A DNA stretch of 28,997 bases from Candidatus Parcubacteria bacterium. GTDB taxonomy: Bacteria > Patescibacteriota > Patescibacteriia > Patescibacteriales > UBA12075. The stretch's first letter is position 1; each line of letters starts with the position of its first letter. Below are positions 8,131 to 15,014 of this stretch, in pieces. The translations under genes were made by a program, and so were the position numbers. The stretch covers positions 1 through 28,997 of the forward strand of contig JAGLJW010000029.1 in NCBI GenBank assembly GCA_023142215.1, written 5' to 3'. The notes under the pieces are model-generated. The model was not told the DNA's origin, ran no database searches, and saw nothing but the letters and a program-made list of their open reading frames with translations.

Positions 8131-9422
8131 AATAAATCATCCAATTCACAGCTTAATAAAGCTGGTTTATTAAGTAAAATTTGCTCTTTTTGATTGAGAT
8201 TATCAGCTGTCATTCTAATAAGCTTTGTTGTAATAGAGTCGCCAAGCATGATATGATTTGTTTTTTTTAGGTAATTTTCAGTTTTTTGATAAAAAATCTC
8301 GGCATACTGCATACGTTTATTCTTTAATGCAGAGTTATTATTTTTATTACGAACATTAGATTCAGAATATAATTTTTTAATTTTTTCACTAGGCTCAATT
8401 GATAAATCACCTTCTCGAAAATGAATCCAATAATCGCTAAGTCTATATGTAATGTCTACCTGTTCATCCTCTTCTGTCTTGTACCAATACCTAAAAGACA
8501 ATATATTATCACCAAAATTTTGATGCACCTCTACTTCTTCAAGATTAATAACAGTATAAATTTCATATTGATCAAGAGAACGCATATAGGTTTCACGCCA
8601 ATTGCTAAGCCAATTTTGAATATATATTTGATTGACAAACAACGGAGTAAGATCCTGCTTAAGATTGGCGTCAGTCTTATCATTATTAAGTATTTTAATT
8701 GTAATTTTATCAAATAGCTCTTTTGGATCAGCAAATTTTACATTTTTTGCTGCAAGATAATCTAAATCAGGAACTATTTTTTTAGACATATACCAAAGTA
8801 GATCATAAATATCACGTCCCTTTTCTTCATATAACACATTTCCAACTCCACGCTGTCCACGTAAAAACACAGCAGCAATTTTACTAGCCATAAGTGCAGA
8901 CATATTGTAAGTCTTAATAATAAAAGAGAGTTGATATTTATTCTGTGGCCAGCTTTCAGTTACTATTTTGGGATGTGTAACAAAATAATTAAGGTCAATT
9001 TTTATATGAACCTGATTAGAATGAAAGCCCAGATTTAACTCATCTCCAATATGAAATTTTAATGTGAGTCCTCGGTTATTTGTAGTTCCAATAGTTAGTA
9101 AATCAGAATCAATATTATAAGTATCCTTAAAATGTTTTATTATATTTTCTTTTAATTCATCAAGAAGATTGCTTGTAACTTCACAGTCTACTTCAAAATC
9201 TAAATCAACTGACATGCGGTCAAGGTCATGACAAATACGAAGTACTGAACCACCATACATAATCCAATTATTGTATATTGGATGGTGACAAATAAAATTG
9301 AGTACAAAATATTGCAGAGCCTCTCTAATCACATTTCTTTTGATGTCAGGACAAATCTCGCCATAAGTTGTAAAAACCTCTTCTAGTTCTTTTTGAAGAA
9401 TTATAATCATCTGATTATTCAT
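8124..9422 (-). CDS. abiEii: AbiEii-family nucleotidyltransferase toxin
   Basis: Predicted 432-aa toxin of a type IV toxin-antitoxin pair. Near residue 57 the GGS motif is followed by VLR, then R69-x-S71-x-D73-L-D75-F, the GSx10DxD-type nucleotidyltransferase signature of the AbiEii/DUF1814 family. Later, near residue 200, the family's KIAAVFLR and RDIYDLLWY segments are present. AbiEii enzymes are GTP- or NTP-dependent transferases that block growth; related enzymes add nucleotides to tRNA ends. At 432 aa it is longer than many homologs because of a C-terminal region of about 130 residues with no recognised motif. The ATG overlaps the end of the antitoxin gene by 8 bp, so translation is probably coupled. 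All key residues appear intact. Confidence 0.85.
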   Translation of the reverse strand: MNNQMIIILQKELEEVFTTYGEICPDIKRNVIREALQYFVLNFICHHPIYNNWIMYGGSVLRICHDLDRMSVDLDFEVDCEVTSNLLDELKENIIKHFKDTYNIDSDLLTIGTTNNRGLTLKFHIGDELNLGFHSNQVHIKIDLNYFVTHPKIVTESWPQNKYQLSFIIKTYNMSALMASKIAAVFLRGQRGVGNVLYEEKGRDIYDLLWYMSKKIVPDLDYLAAKNVKFADPKELFDKITIKILNNDKTDANLKQDLTPLFVNQIYIQNWLSNWRETYMRSLDQYEIYTVINLEEVEVHQNFGDNILSFRYWYKTEEDEQVDITYRLSDYWIHFREGDLSIEPSEKIKKLYSESNVRNKNNNSALKNKRMQYAEIFYQKTENYLKKTNHIMLGDSITTKLIRMTADNLNQKEQILLNKPALLSCELDDLLK

Positions 9423-10050
9423 ATTGTATATAGTTTTTTATCATTAAATAAAATTTTTCTCGTTCTATTTTATCCATTTCATCAATATCAATTCGCAATT
9501 CCTTTATTAAAAAATCAATATCTCTAAATCTTAAACCTCTAAACTGTCGTGTTTTAAAATAAAGTAAGTCAAAAAGAGCCTTTGATGGTGTTGCTATAAA
9601 AAATTCAAATTTATCTTTTGTTAAAATAAAATCAGAAAATAAGTCTTTTTTTATAGACTGATAAGAAAATGTACCAACTCTTGTTTTATAATTTCTGGTA
9701 ATTTTCGGTGTAACAGATGTAATGATATAAATTGCTTCAGTCGCAAAACCATAATACTGAAGAGCCGTCCAAGAACTTACATATGATGGTTTGCGAAGAA
9801 TGTTGGCTAAATAAAATAAATACGAGGTATTACCTTTATTCTTATTATAAAAATCAGTAGTTACATAAACCCCTCTTTTAAGGGTAACAATTTCTTTCTC
9901 TTTTAAAAAACGACTAATATAAGTATCAATTGTACTGTCTTTAAGATTATAACTTTCTTTCTTTTTGCCTAACTGTAAAATTCTATTCTTGTTAAAATAA
10001 GGCAAGAGTTTTAGTTCTTCTATTAAATTGGCTTTTGCTGTACGTTTCAT
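9415..10050 (-). CDS. abiEi: AbiEi-family antitoxin / transcriptional regulator
   Basis: Predicted 211-aa partner of AbiEii. The N-terminal 65 residues look like a winged helix (segment DSTIDTYISRFLKEKEIVTL then KRGVYV). The rest matches AbiEi patterns such as the PSYVSSWTALQYYG segment near 88-101 and ATPSKALFDLLYF near residue 153. In studied systems AbiEi binds inverted repeats in its own promoter to repress the operon and separately neutralises the toxin. Here two perfect palindromes lie in the promoter and across the start codon. The ATG at 10050 lies only about 6 nt after the predicted transcript start, so the mRNA would be almost leaderless. Confidence 0.85.
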   Translation of the reverse strand: MKRTAKANLIEELKLLPYFNKNRILQLGKKKESYNLKDSTIDTYISRFLKEKEIVTLKRGVYVTTDFYNKNKGNTSYLFYLANILRKPSYVSSWTALQYYGFATEAIYIITSVTPKITRNYKTRVGTFSYQSIKKDLFSDFILTKDKFEFFIATPSKALFDLLYFKTRQFRGLRFRDIDFLIKELRIDIDEMDKIEREKFYLMIKNYIQYE

Positions 10051-10058
10051 ATATATGA
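10047..10058. promoter_or_regulatory. Candidate AbiEi operator palindrome 1
   Basis: TCATATATATGA is a perfect 12-bp palindrome that spans the abiEi start codon and the predicted start of transcription. A second perfect palindrome, ACAATATTGT at 10059-10068, directly abuts it and overlaps the -10 box. Autoregulation by AbiEi through inverted repeats is known for this family; binding here is inferred. Confidence 0.5.
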
Positions 10059-10062
10059 CAAT

Positions 10063-10091
10063 ATTGTATCAAAAATGAAATGAGTTGTCAA
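10063..10091 (-). promoter_or_regulatory. Consensus promoter of the abiE operon
   Basis: On the minus strand TTGACA, exactly 17 bases, then TACAAT. The predicted start (about 10056) leaves only about 6 nt before the ATG at 10050. Confidence 0.75.
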
Positions 10092-10187
10092 GATAATAAA
10101 ATTTGCTTGATTTTAGCAAAAAACATTTATGTATTTATTAACAGAGCAGAAAGAAACAATAAAAAATAAAATTAAGCTGTAAAAATT

Positions 10188-10220
10188 AAGCTTTTGATAA
10201 TAAAAGCTTGCTTTTTATTT
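10188..10220 (+). terminator. Terminator-like hairpin between abiEi and rpsO
   Basis: AAGCTTTT pairs perfectly with AAAAGCTT around a six-base loop, followed by GCTTTTTATTTT. No rightward gene precedes it, so it may end stray or antisense transcription reaching rpsO from the left. It could also belong to the rpsO leader if transcription starts further upstream. Confidence 0.4.
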
Positions 10221-10261
10221 TATTTTATGTTACCCTAAAATAAGTTTAGAGATAATAATTT

Positions 10262-10290
10262 TTAAACAAATTTTTTTAATTAATTATAAT
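10262..10290 (+). promoter_or_regulatory. Candidate rpsO promoter
   Basis: A perfect TATAAT (10285-10290) lies 17 bases after a weak TTAAAC. The predicted start near 10297 leaves a 48-nt leader before the rpsO ATG. Confidence 0.4.
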
Positions 10291-10301
10291 GATTACCTAT
10301 C

Positions 10302-10334
10302 TTGGTTAAGGCATATACCTTTTCTCGGTTAGGC
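10302..10334 (+). promoter_or_regulatory. Possible S15 autoregulatory leader structure
   Basis: Just before rpsO, CCTA can pair with TAGG and AAGG with CCTT, enclosing a six-base loop and a mispaired middle containing the related half-sites CTTGGTT and CTCGGTT. S15 represses its own mRNA in several bacteria by binding such leader structures. No known S15-leader class was matched, so this is inference. Confidence 0.3.
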
Positions 10335-10344
10335 AAAAAACAAG

Positions 10345-10707
10345 ATGTTAGCAAAAGACAAAAAGAAGAAAATTATTGCGAAATTTAAAACACATGCTAA
10401 TGATACTGGTTCTACACCTGTACAAATCGCTATTCTTTCAGCAGAAATTGATGATTTGGCATCTCATTTAAAGGATCATAAACATGATCATTCATCACGA
10501 AGAGGTTTATTAAAAAAAGTTAGCGAAAGAAGAAAACTTTTAAAATATCTTCAAAAAGAAAATGAGGAACAATTTAAAGATATAGCAAAGAAATTAAAAC
10601 TAAAAATAGCAAAGAAAATGATTGAAGATGAAGAAATTAAAAGAAAAGAAGAGGAAGAAATTGAAAGACTTGCTAAAGAAAAAGAAGAAGCTAATAAAGA
10701 AAAATAA
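10345..10707 (+). CDS. rpsO: 30S ribosomal protein S15 with charged C-terminal extension
   Basis: S15 binds 16S rRNA early in assembly of the small-subunit platform. The first 89 residues match the family along their length: TGSTPVQIAILSAEI near residue 21, then DHKHDHSSRRGLLKKVSERRKLLKYL around 43-69. Normal S15 is about 88-89 aa; this one has about 31 extra residues made almost only of Glu, Lys and Ile, predicted to form a single charged helix. The gene is followed after 8 bp by the NYN nuclease gene and then by pnp, keeping the widespread rpsO-pnp linkage. Confidence 0.95.
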   Translation: MLAKDKKKKIIAKFKTHANDTGSTPVQIAILSAEIDDLASHLKDHKHDHSSRRGLLKKVSERRKLLKYLQKENEEQFKDIAKKLKLKIAKKMIEDEEIKRKEEEEIERLAKEKEEANKEK

Positions 10708-10715
10708 ATTAATAA

Positions 10716-11213
10716 ATGTCTAAATATAAAAATCAAAGAGTTGGCGTATTAGTAGATGTATCTAATATGTACCATTCTGCAAAAAATCTATATCACAAAA
10801 AAGTTAATTTTGGCGAGATTTTAAAACAAGCCGTTGGAGATCGTCATCTAATTAGAGCAATTGCTTATGCCATCAAAACAGAATCAGAAGAAGAAACTCC
10901 ATTTTTTGAAGCTTTAATAACTCAAGGCTTTGAAGTAAAAATAAAAGATTTACAAATATTTGCTGGCGGTGCTAAAAAGGCTGATTGGGATGTTGGAATT
11001 GCTGTAGATGCTATTAAACTTGCAAATAAACTTGATGTAATAATTCTAGTAACAGGAGACGGGGATTATATTCCGCTTGTTGAATATTTACAAAACAGTA
11101 AAGGCTGTTTAACAGAAATTGTGGGATTTAGACAAACAACATCAAGCGCATTAATTGATACTTGTGATGATTTTTTGAGTTTATCAGACAACCAAAAATT
11201 TTTACTTAAATAG
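10716..11213 (+). CDS. NYN-domain (LabA/DUF88, PIN-like) ribonuclease
   Basis: Predicted 165-aa single-domain protein. The acidic residues of the NYN/PIN-like fold are in place: D14 and N17 (VDVSN), D90 and D92 with D98 (ADWDVGIAVDAI), and D115 and D117 (TGDGDYIPL). Such proteins are metal-dependent RNases or nucleic-acid binders; LabA/DUF88 members are single-domain. The gene sits 8 bp after rpsO and about 205 bp before pnp, so it is co-oriented with an exonuclease that degrades RNA and may act in the same RNA-decay or ribosome-maturation process. The specific substrate is unknown. Confidence 0.85.
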   Translation: MSKYKNQRVGVLVDVSNMYHSAKNLYHKKVNFGEILKQAVGDRHLIRAIAYAIKTESEEETPFFEALITQGFEVKIKDLQIFAGGAKKADWDVGIAVDAIKLANKLDVIILVTGDGDYIPLVEYLQNSKGCLTEIVGFRQTTSSALIDTCDDFLSLSDNQKFLLK

Positions 11214-11241
11214 GGTCTGTCGCCAAATAATTTAATTAATT

Positions 11242-11305
11242 CTTGGTCTTTAGATATTGAGATTTTGTGAAATACTTTTCACCAGTCTTTAATCTAACGA
11301 CCAAG
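11242..11305 (+). promoter_or_regulatory. pnp leader hairpin I (nested stem-loops)
   Basis: CTTGGTCTTTAGAT pairs with ATCTAACGACCAAG at 13 of 14 positions. Inside lies a second perfect hairpin, GTGAAA/TTTCAC with a four-base loop (11267-11282). This is an ordered two-tier stem in the pnp leader. No T-run follows, so it is not a plain terminator. Confidence 0.6.
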
Positions 11306-11317
11306 TGTAATAATGCT

Positions 11318-11405
11318 TGTCATTCTGGAACAAATACAATAAAATTTCTAAAATATAATCAACGAAATTTTATAATTATGTATTTGCTTTTATTCTAGGA
11401 TGACA
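11318..11405 (+). promoter_or_regulatory. pnp leader hairpin II / MITE-like inverted repeat
   Basis: An 88-nt imperfect palindrome ends 13 nt before the pnp ATG. Its tips are TGTCATTCT and AGGATGACA, and its inner arms include CAAATACA with TGTATTTG and AAAATTTC with GAAATTTT. In E. coli PNPase represses its own mRNA through a leader hairpin cut by RNase III; this could be an analogue. The TGTCATTCT tip also resembles dispersed bacterial palindromic repeats. Confidence 0.5.
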
Positions 11406-11418
11406 TTTTTATAAACAC

Positions 11419-13698
11419 ATGACAAACAAAGAACAAACATTTAGTACTGAATGGCTTGGTCGCACTCTTACTTTTAAAACAGGGAAATTAGCTCGTCAAG
11501 CTGACTCTTGTGTAACAGTCCAATATGGCAATACCATGGTTATGGCAACGGTAGTAGAATCTCAAAGAGAACGTGACGGCGTTACCTTTTTTCCTTTAAT
11601 GGTTGATTTTGAGGAAAGACTTTATGCCGCTGGAATTATTAAAGGTTCACAATGGATTAAACGTGAAGGACGACCTTCTGATGAATCAATTTTATCAGGA
11701 AGAATGATTGATAGAGCCTTACGACCACTTTTTAATCAAGAATCTCGTAAAGATATTCAAGTTGTATTAACAATACTTTCGGTTGATGGAGAAAATGATC
11801 ACGACGTTGTAGCTTTAATTGCTGCCTCTGCAGCTTTATCAATTTCTGGAGCAAAATGGCAAGGACCTTTAGGCGGAGTAAGAGTTGCTAGAATTAATAA
11901 TGAATTTATTTTTAATCCAACTCATTTGCAAAAAGAAGAAAGTGATCTTGATTTGATTGTTTCAGGAACAAAAGAAAAAATTATTATGATTGAAGCAGGT
12001 GCAAAAGAAATCAAAGAAGATGATATGTATGAAGCTTTAATCTCTGGACAAAAAGAACTTCAAGGTGCTATTTCTTTAATTGAAGAACTTGTTGCAAATG
12101 TTGAAATTAAACAAAAACCTATATCAAAGACTAGACCTGAAACAGAAGAAGAAATTAAAAACAATGAAGATAAAAAAGAATTGATTTTAAATGCAAATAC
12201 TTGGTTAGAAAAAAATATCAAAGAAATTTTATTTGATAAAGAATATTATACAAAAGGCGAAAGAAAATTAGCAGTTTCTGCAATAAAAACAGGTTTAGAT
12301 GATTATTTATACGAACAAGGAATCGGTAAAGATGATAGAAAATTTGCTATCAATAACACTGTTGAAGTTGAAGTTGATACTGAAATTACTGAACAATTAA
12401 CTAAAAATAAAAAGAGGGTTGATGGTAGAAAAATTGAAGAAATCAGACAATTAACAGCTGATGTTGAAATTTTACCAAGAAACCATGGCGCAGGATTATT
12501 CTCAAGAGGCGAAACTCAAATCATGTCAATTGTAACTCTTGGTGCTCCTGGACTTGAACAAAAAATTGAAAACCTAAAAGGAACAAGCTTGAAAAGATTT
12601 ATGCATCATTACAATTTCCCTGCATTTTCAGTTGGAGAAACAAGACCAATGAGAGGACCAGGCAGACGAGAAATTGGACATGGCGCACTTGCTGAAAAAG
12701 CACTTGAGCCTGTTATGCCATCTAAAGAAGATTTTCCTTACACAATTAGAGTTGTAAGTGAAACATTAGGATCAAATGGTTCTAGCTCAATGGGTTCAAC
12801 AGTTGCATCATCTTTGGCTTTAATGGATGCTGGTGTTCCAATCAAAAGAGCTGTAGCAGGTATCGCAATTGGACTTGCCTCAAATGATGACATGAGTGAG
12901 TATCAAGTGATTACAGATATTCAAGATTTGGAAGATGGACAAGGCGGTATGGATTTTAAAATAACAGGAACCAGCGAAGGCATCACCGCAATTCAATTAG
13001 ACACAAAAACAAACGGAATAAAAAACGACATAGTGAAAGAAGCTTTAAAACAAGGAGGAATGGCTTTAAATAAAATATTAGATGTAATGAATAAAACTAT
13101 TGATGCTCCTCGCCCAGATCTTTCACCTTATGCTCCAAGAGTAACAAGCATTAATATTGATCCAGATAAAATTAGAGATGTTATCGGAGCAGGCGGAAAA
13201 ATTATTAACGAAATTATTGCTGAGTGCGAAGTTGAAATTGACATTGAAGATGATGGACTTGTAATGGTAACAAGTGCTAACGCAGAAAACTGTGAAAAAG
13301 CAATTAAATGGATTAAAGATTTAACAAAGAAATTTGAAGCTGGAGAAATTTATAAAGGAAAGGTAGTCAGAATGTTAGACTTCGGAGCTTTTATAGAGCT
13401 TTTACCTGGACGAGATGGAATGGCACATGTCAGCGAGCTAGCTCCATACAGAATTGGAAAACCATCTGATTTTTTTGACATTGGAGCAGAAGTAATGGTT
13501 CGTATAAAAGAAATTGATGATCAAGGAAGAGTAAATTTAAGTCTAAAAGGATTACCAGAAAATGAACATCTCTGGAAAGATAAAAAAGGAGAACAGGCAA
13601 ACGGTGGATTCGGAGGAGGATTCAACAAAGAAAGAAGCGGAAACTTCAATAATAAAAAACCTAGGTTTAACAACAATAAACCTTTCGTGAAAAAATAA
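11419..13698 (+). CDS. pnp: Polyribonucleotide nucleotidyltransferase (PNPase)
   Basis: 3'-5' phosphorolytic exoribonuclease, normally a ring-shaped trimer and the main RNA-decay exonuclease. At 759 aa it has the full layout: RNase PH domain 1, a helical linker, RNase PH domain 2 (GRREIGHGALAEKAL; GSNGSSSMGSTVASSLALMD), a KH domain with a GAGG loop at 590-593, and an S1 domain (about 643-715). The catalytic metal ligands D506 and D512 and the following K514 are present in LEDGQGGMDFK; a Gly stands where many PNPases have another Asp (GDMDFK). The end is a Gly/Asn/Lys/Phe-rich disordered tail of about 40 residues, probably RNA-binding. It is preceded by two large leader hairpins. Confidence 0.97.
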   Translation: MTNKEQTFSTEWLGRTLTFKTGKLARQADSCVTVQYGNTMVMATVVESQRERDGVTFFPLMVDFEERLYAAGIIKGSQWIKREGRPSDESILSGRMIDRALRPLFNQESRKDIQVVLTILSVDGENDHDVVALIAASAALSISGAKWQGPLGGVRVARINNEFIFNPTHLQKEESDLDLIVSGTKEKIIMIEAGAKEIKEDDMYEALISGQKELQGAISLIEELVANVEIKQKPISKTRPETEEEIKNNEDKKELILNANTWLEKNIKEILFDKEYYTKGERKLAVSAIKTGLDDYLYEQGIGKDDRKFAINNTVEVEVDTEITEQLTKNKKRVDGRKIEEIRQLTADVEILPRNHGAGLFSRGETQIMSIVTLGAPGLEQKIENLKGTSLKRFMHHYNFPAFSVGETRPMRGPGRREIGHGALAEKALEPVMPSKEDFPYTIRVVSETLGSNGSSSMGSTVASSLALMDAGVPIKRAVAGIAIGLASNDDMSEYQVITDIQDLEDGQGGMDFKITGTSEGITAIQLDTKTNGIKNDIVKEALKQGGMALNKILDVMNKTIDAPRPDLSPYAPRVTSINIDPDKIRDVIGAGGKIINEIIAECEVEIDIEDDGLVMVTSANAENCEKAIKWIKDLTKKFEAGEIYKGKVVRMLDFGAFIELLPGRDGMAHVSELAPYRIGKPSDFFDIGAEVMVRIKEIDDQGRVNLSLKGLPENEHLWKDKKGEQANGGFGGGFNKERSGNFNNKKPRFNNNKPFVKK

Positions 13699-13706
13699 GA
13701 TAAATA

Positions 13707-13740
13707 AAAAACTGCTGATATTAAATTGGCAGTTTTTTTT
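13707..13740 (+). terminator. Intrinsic terminator of pnp
   Basis: AAAAACTGC pairs with GCAGTTTTT and runs straight into eight T. It lies 9 bp after the pnp stop codon. Confidence 0.85.
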
Positions 13741-13804
13741 ATTTTAAAAATATATCACTAGCAATAATTGATGCCTATGGAGCTAAATAATCAACTCCGT
13801 ATCT

Positions 13805-14155
13805 ATGATGGAAGAGATATATAAAGATAATGTATACAAAATAAGTAGTTTAAATCCAGGAAATCAAGCTAGAATTAATAATAAAAGAAAAATAGTTCAT
13901 TATTGGAATTACAAAGGACAACCATATAAACAAGGATATATTGAAAAATTCAATAGAACCATTCAAGAAGAATTTATAGATCAAAATGAAATGTGGTTAG
14001 ACAATGTAGATGAATTTAATGAAAAGATGCTAGAATGGATTATGTGGTATAACACAAAAAAATTTCACTGGAGCTTAAATTTAATGACTCCTGTGGATTA
14101 TTTAATAAATAATGATATGGTTTCCAATGTGAGATGGACTAATATATGTTATTGA
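13805..14155 (+). pseudogene. IS3/IS481-type transposase remnant (C-terminal integrase core)
   Basis: The readable 116-aa fragment contains only the last part of an rve-type DDE integrase core. It has QGYIEKFNRTIQEEFI, whose first Glu (E47) aligns with the third catalytic residue, then a WIMWYNTKKFHWSLNLMTPVDYL end that matches the family's WYNxxRPHxxLxxxTPxxY signature. Both catalytic Asp residues, the helix-turn-helix and about two thirds of the protein are missing. The first 25 or so residues do not resemble transposase. No terminal inverted repeats were found. It is a dead insertion-sequence scar between pnp and lgt. Confidence 0.8.
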
Positions 14156-14180
14156 CTCAAAGTCAAAAATATTACACAAT
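14152..14180 (+). promoter_or_regulatory. Candidate lgt promoter
   Basis: TTGACT, 17 bases, then CACAAT. Transcription would begin at or next to the A of the lgt ATG (14187), giving a leaderless mRNA. It overlaps the end of the transposase remnant. Confidence 0.4.
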
Positions 14181-14186
14181 TAACAT

Positions 14187-15008
14187 ATGATAAATTTTTT
14201 ACATACAAACATTCCAAATGCTATATTTTTTCAAATTGGACCACTTACAATCCATAAATACGGTTTATTAATGGTATGTGGAATGTTGCTCGGTATTTTT
14301 TTGAGTATTAAATTGGCTAGCTATTATAATATTAGCAAAAATATTATTGTAGATTCTGCTTTTAATCTTTTGTTTGGTGGAATTATTGGAGCTAGAATTT
14401 ATCATGTTTTTCTTGAACTCCCTTATTATATTGCTCATCCAATTGATATTTTTAAAATCTGGAATGGTGGTCTTGCAATTCATGGCGCTATTATTGCAGG
14501 AATATTAATTACTTGGCATTTTACTAGAAAAAATAATATAAATCTTTGGACATTGCTATCAATTTACGCTCCAGCTTTAATGCTTGCACAAGCTATTGGT
14601 AGATGGGGAAATTATTTCAATCAAGAATTATTTGGACTTCCAACAAATAAACCTTGGGGAATTCCTATTAGCTCTGAAAATCGTGTTTCGGGTTTTGAAA
14701 ATTTTGAGTATTTTCATCCAACTTTTTTATATGAATCTTTTGGAAATTTTACAATTTTTATTATTTTAATCTTTCTCCATTTCTTAATAATCAAAAAGAT
14801 TAAAAAAATAAAACCGCTATTTATTGTTTTAATCTACGGATTTCTGTATTCAATTTTAAGATTTTCTTTAGAGTTTATAAGAATAGACAATACTCCAGAA
14901 TTATTTAGTTTAAGATGGCCTCAAATAGCTAGCATTTTAATGGTAATATTTCTAATAAGCATAGGAATTATTTCAAATAAGAATAATCAAACAAAGTCTA
15001 ATATATAA
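14187..15008 (+). CDS. lgt: Prolipoprotein diacylglyceryl transferase
   Basis: Integral membrane enzyme that moves a diacylglyceryl group from phosphatidylglycerol to the lipobox Cys of prolipoproteins, the first step of lipoprotein maturation. At 273 aa with about seven transmembrane segments it has the usual size. Signature residues are visible: H99 in GGLAIHGA, R139, N142 and E147 in GRWGNYFNQELFG, HPTFLYES near 177, and RFSLEFIR near 224. The rmuC gene follows after 6 bp, so the two form an operon. A substrate for it is encoded nearby (the lipobox protein at 18822-19865). Confidence 0.95.
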   Translation: MINFLHTNIPNAIFFQIGPLTIHKYGLLMVCGMLLGIFLSIKLASYYNISKNIIVDSAFNLLFGGIIGARIYHVFLELPYYIAHPIDIFKIWNGGLAIHGAIIAGILITWHFTRKNNINLWTLLSIYAPALMLAQAIGRWGNYFNQELFGLPTNKPWGIPISSENRVSGFENFEYFHPTFLYESFGNFTIFIILIFLHFLIIKKIKKIKPLFIVLIYGFLYSILRFSLEFIRIDNTPELFSLRWPQIASILMVIFLISIGIISNKNNQTKSNI

Positions 15009-15014
15009 AAAATT

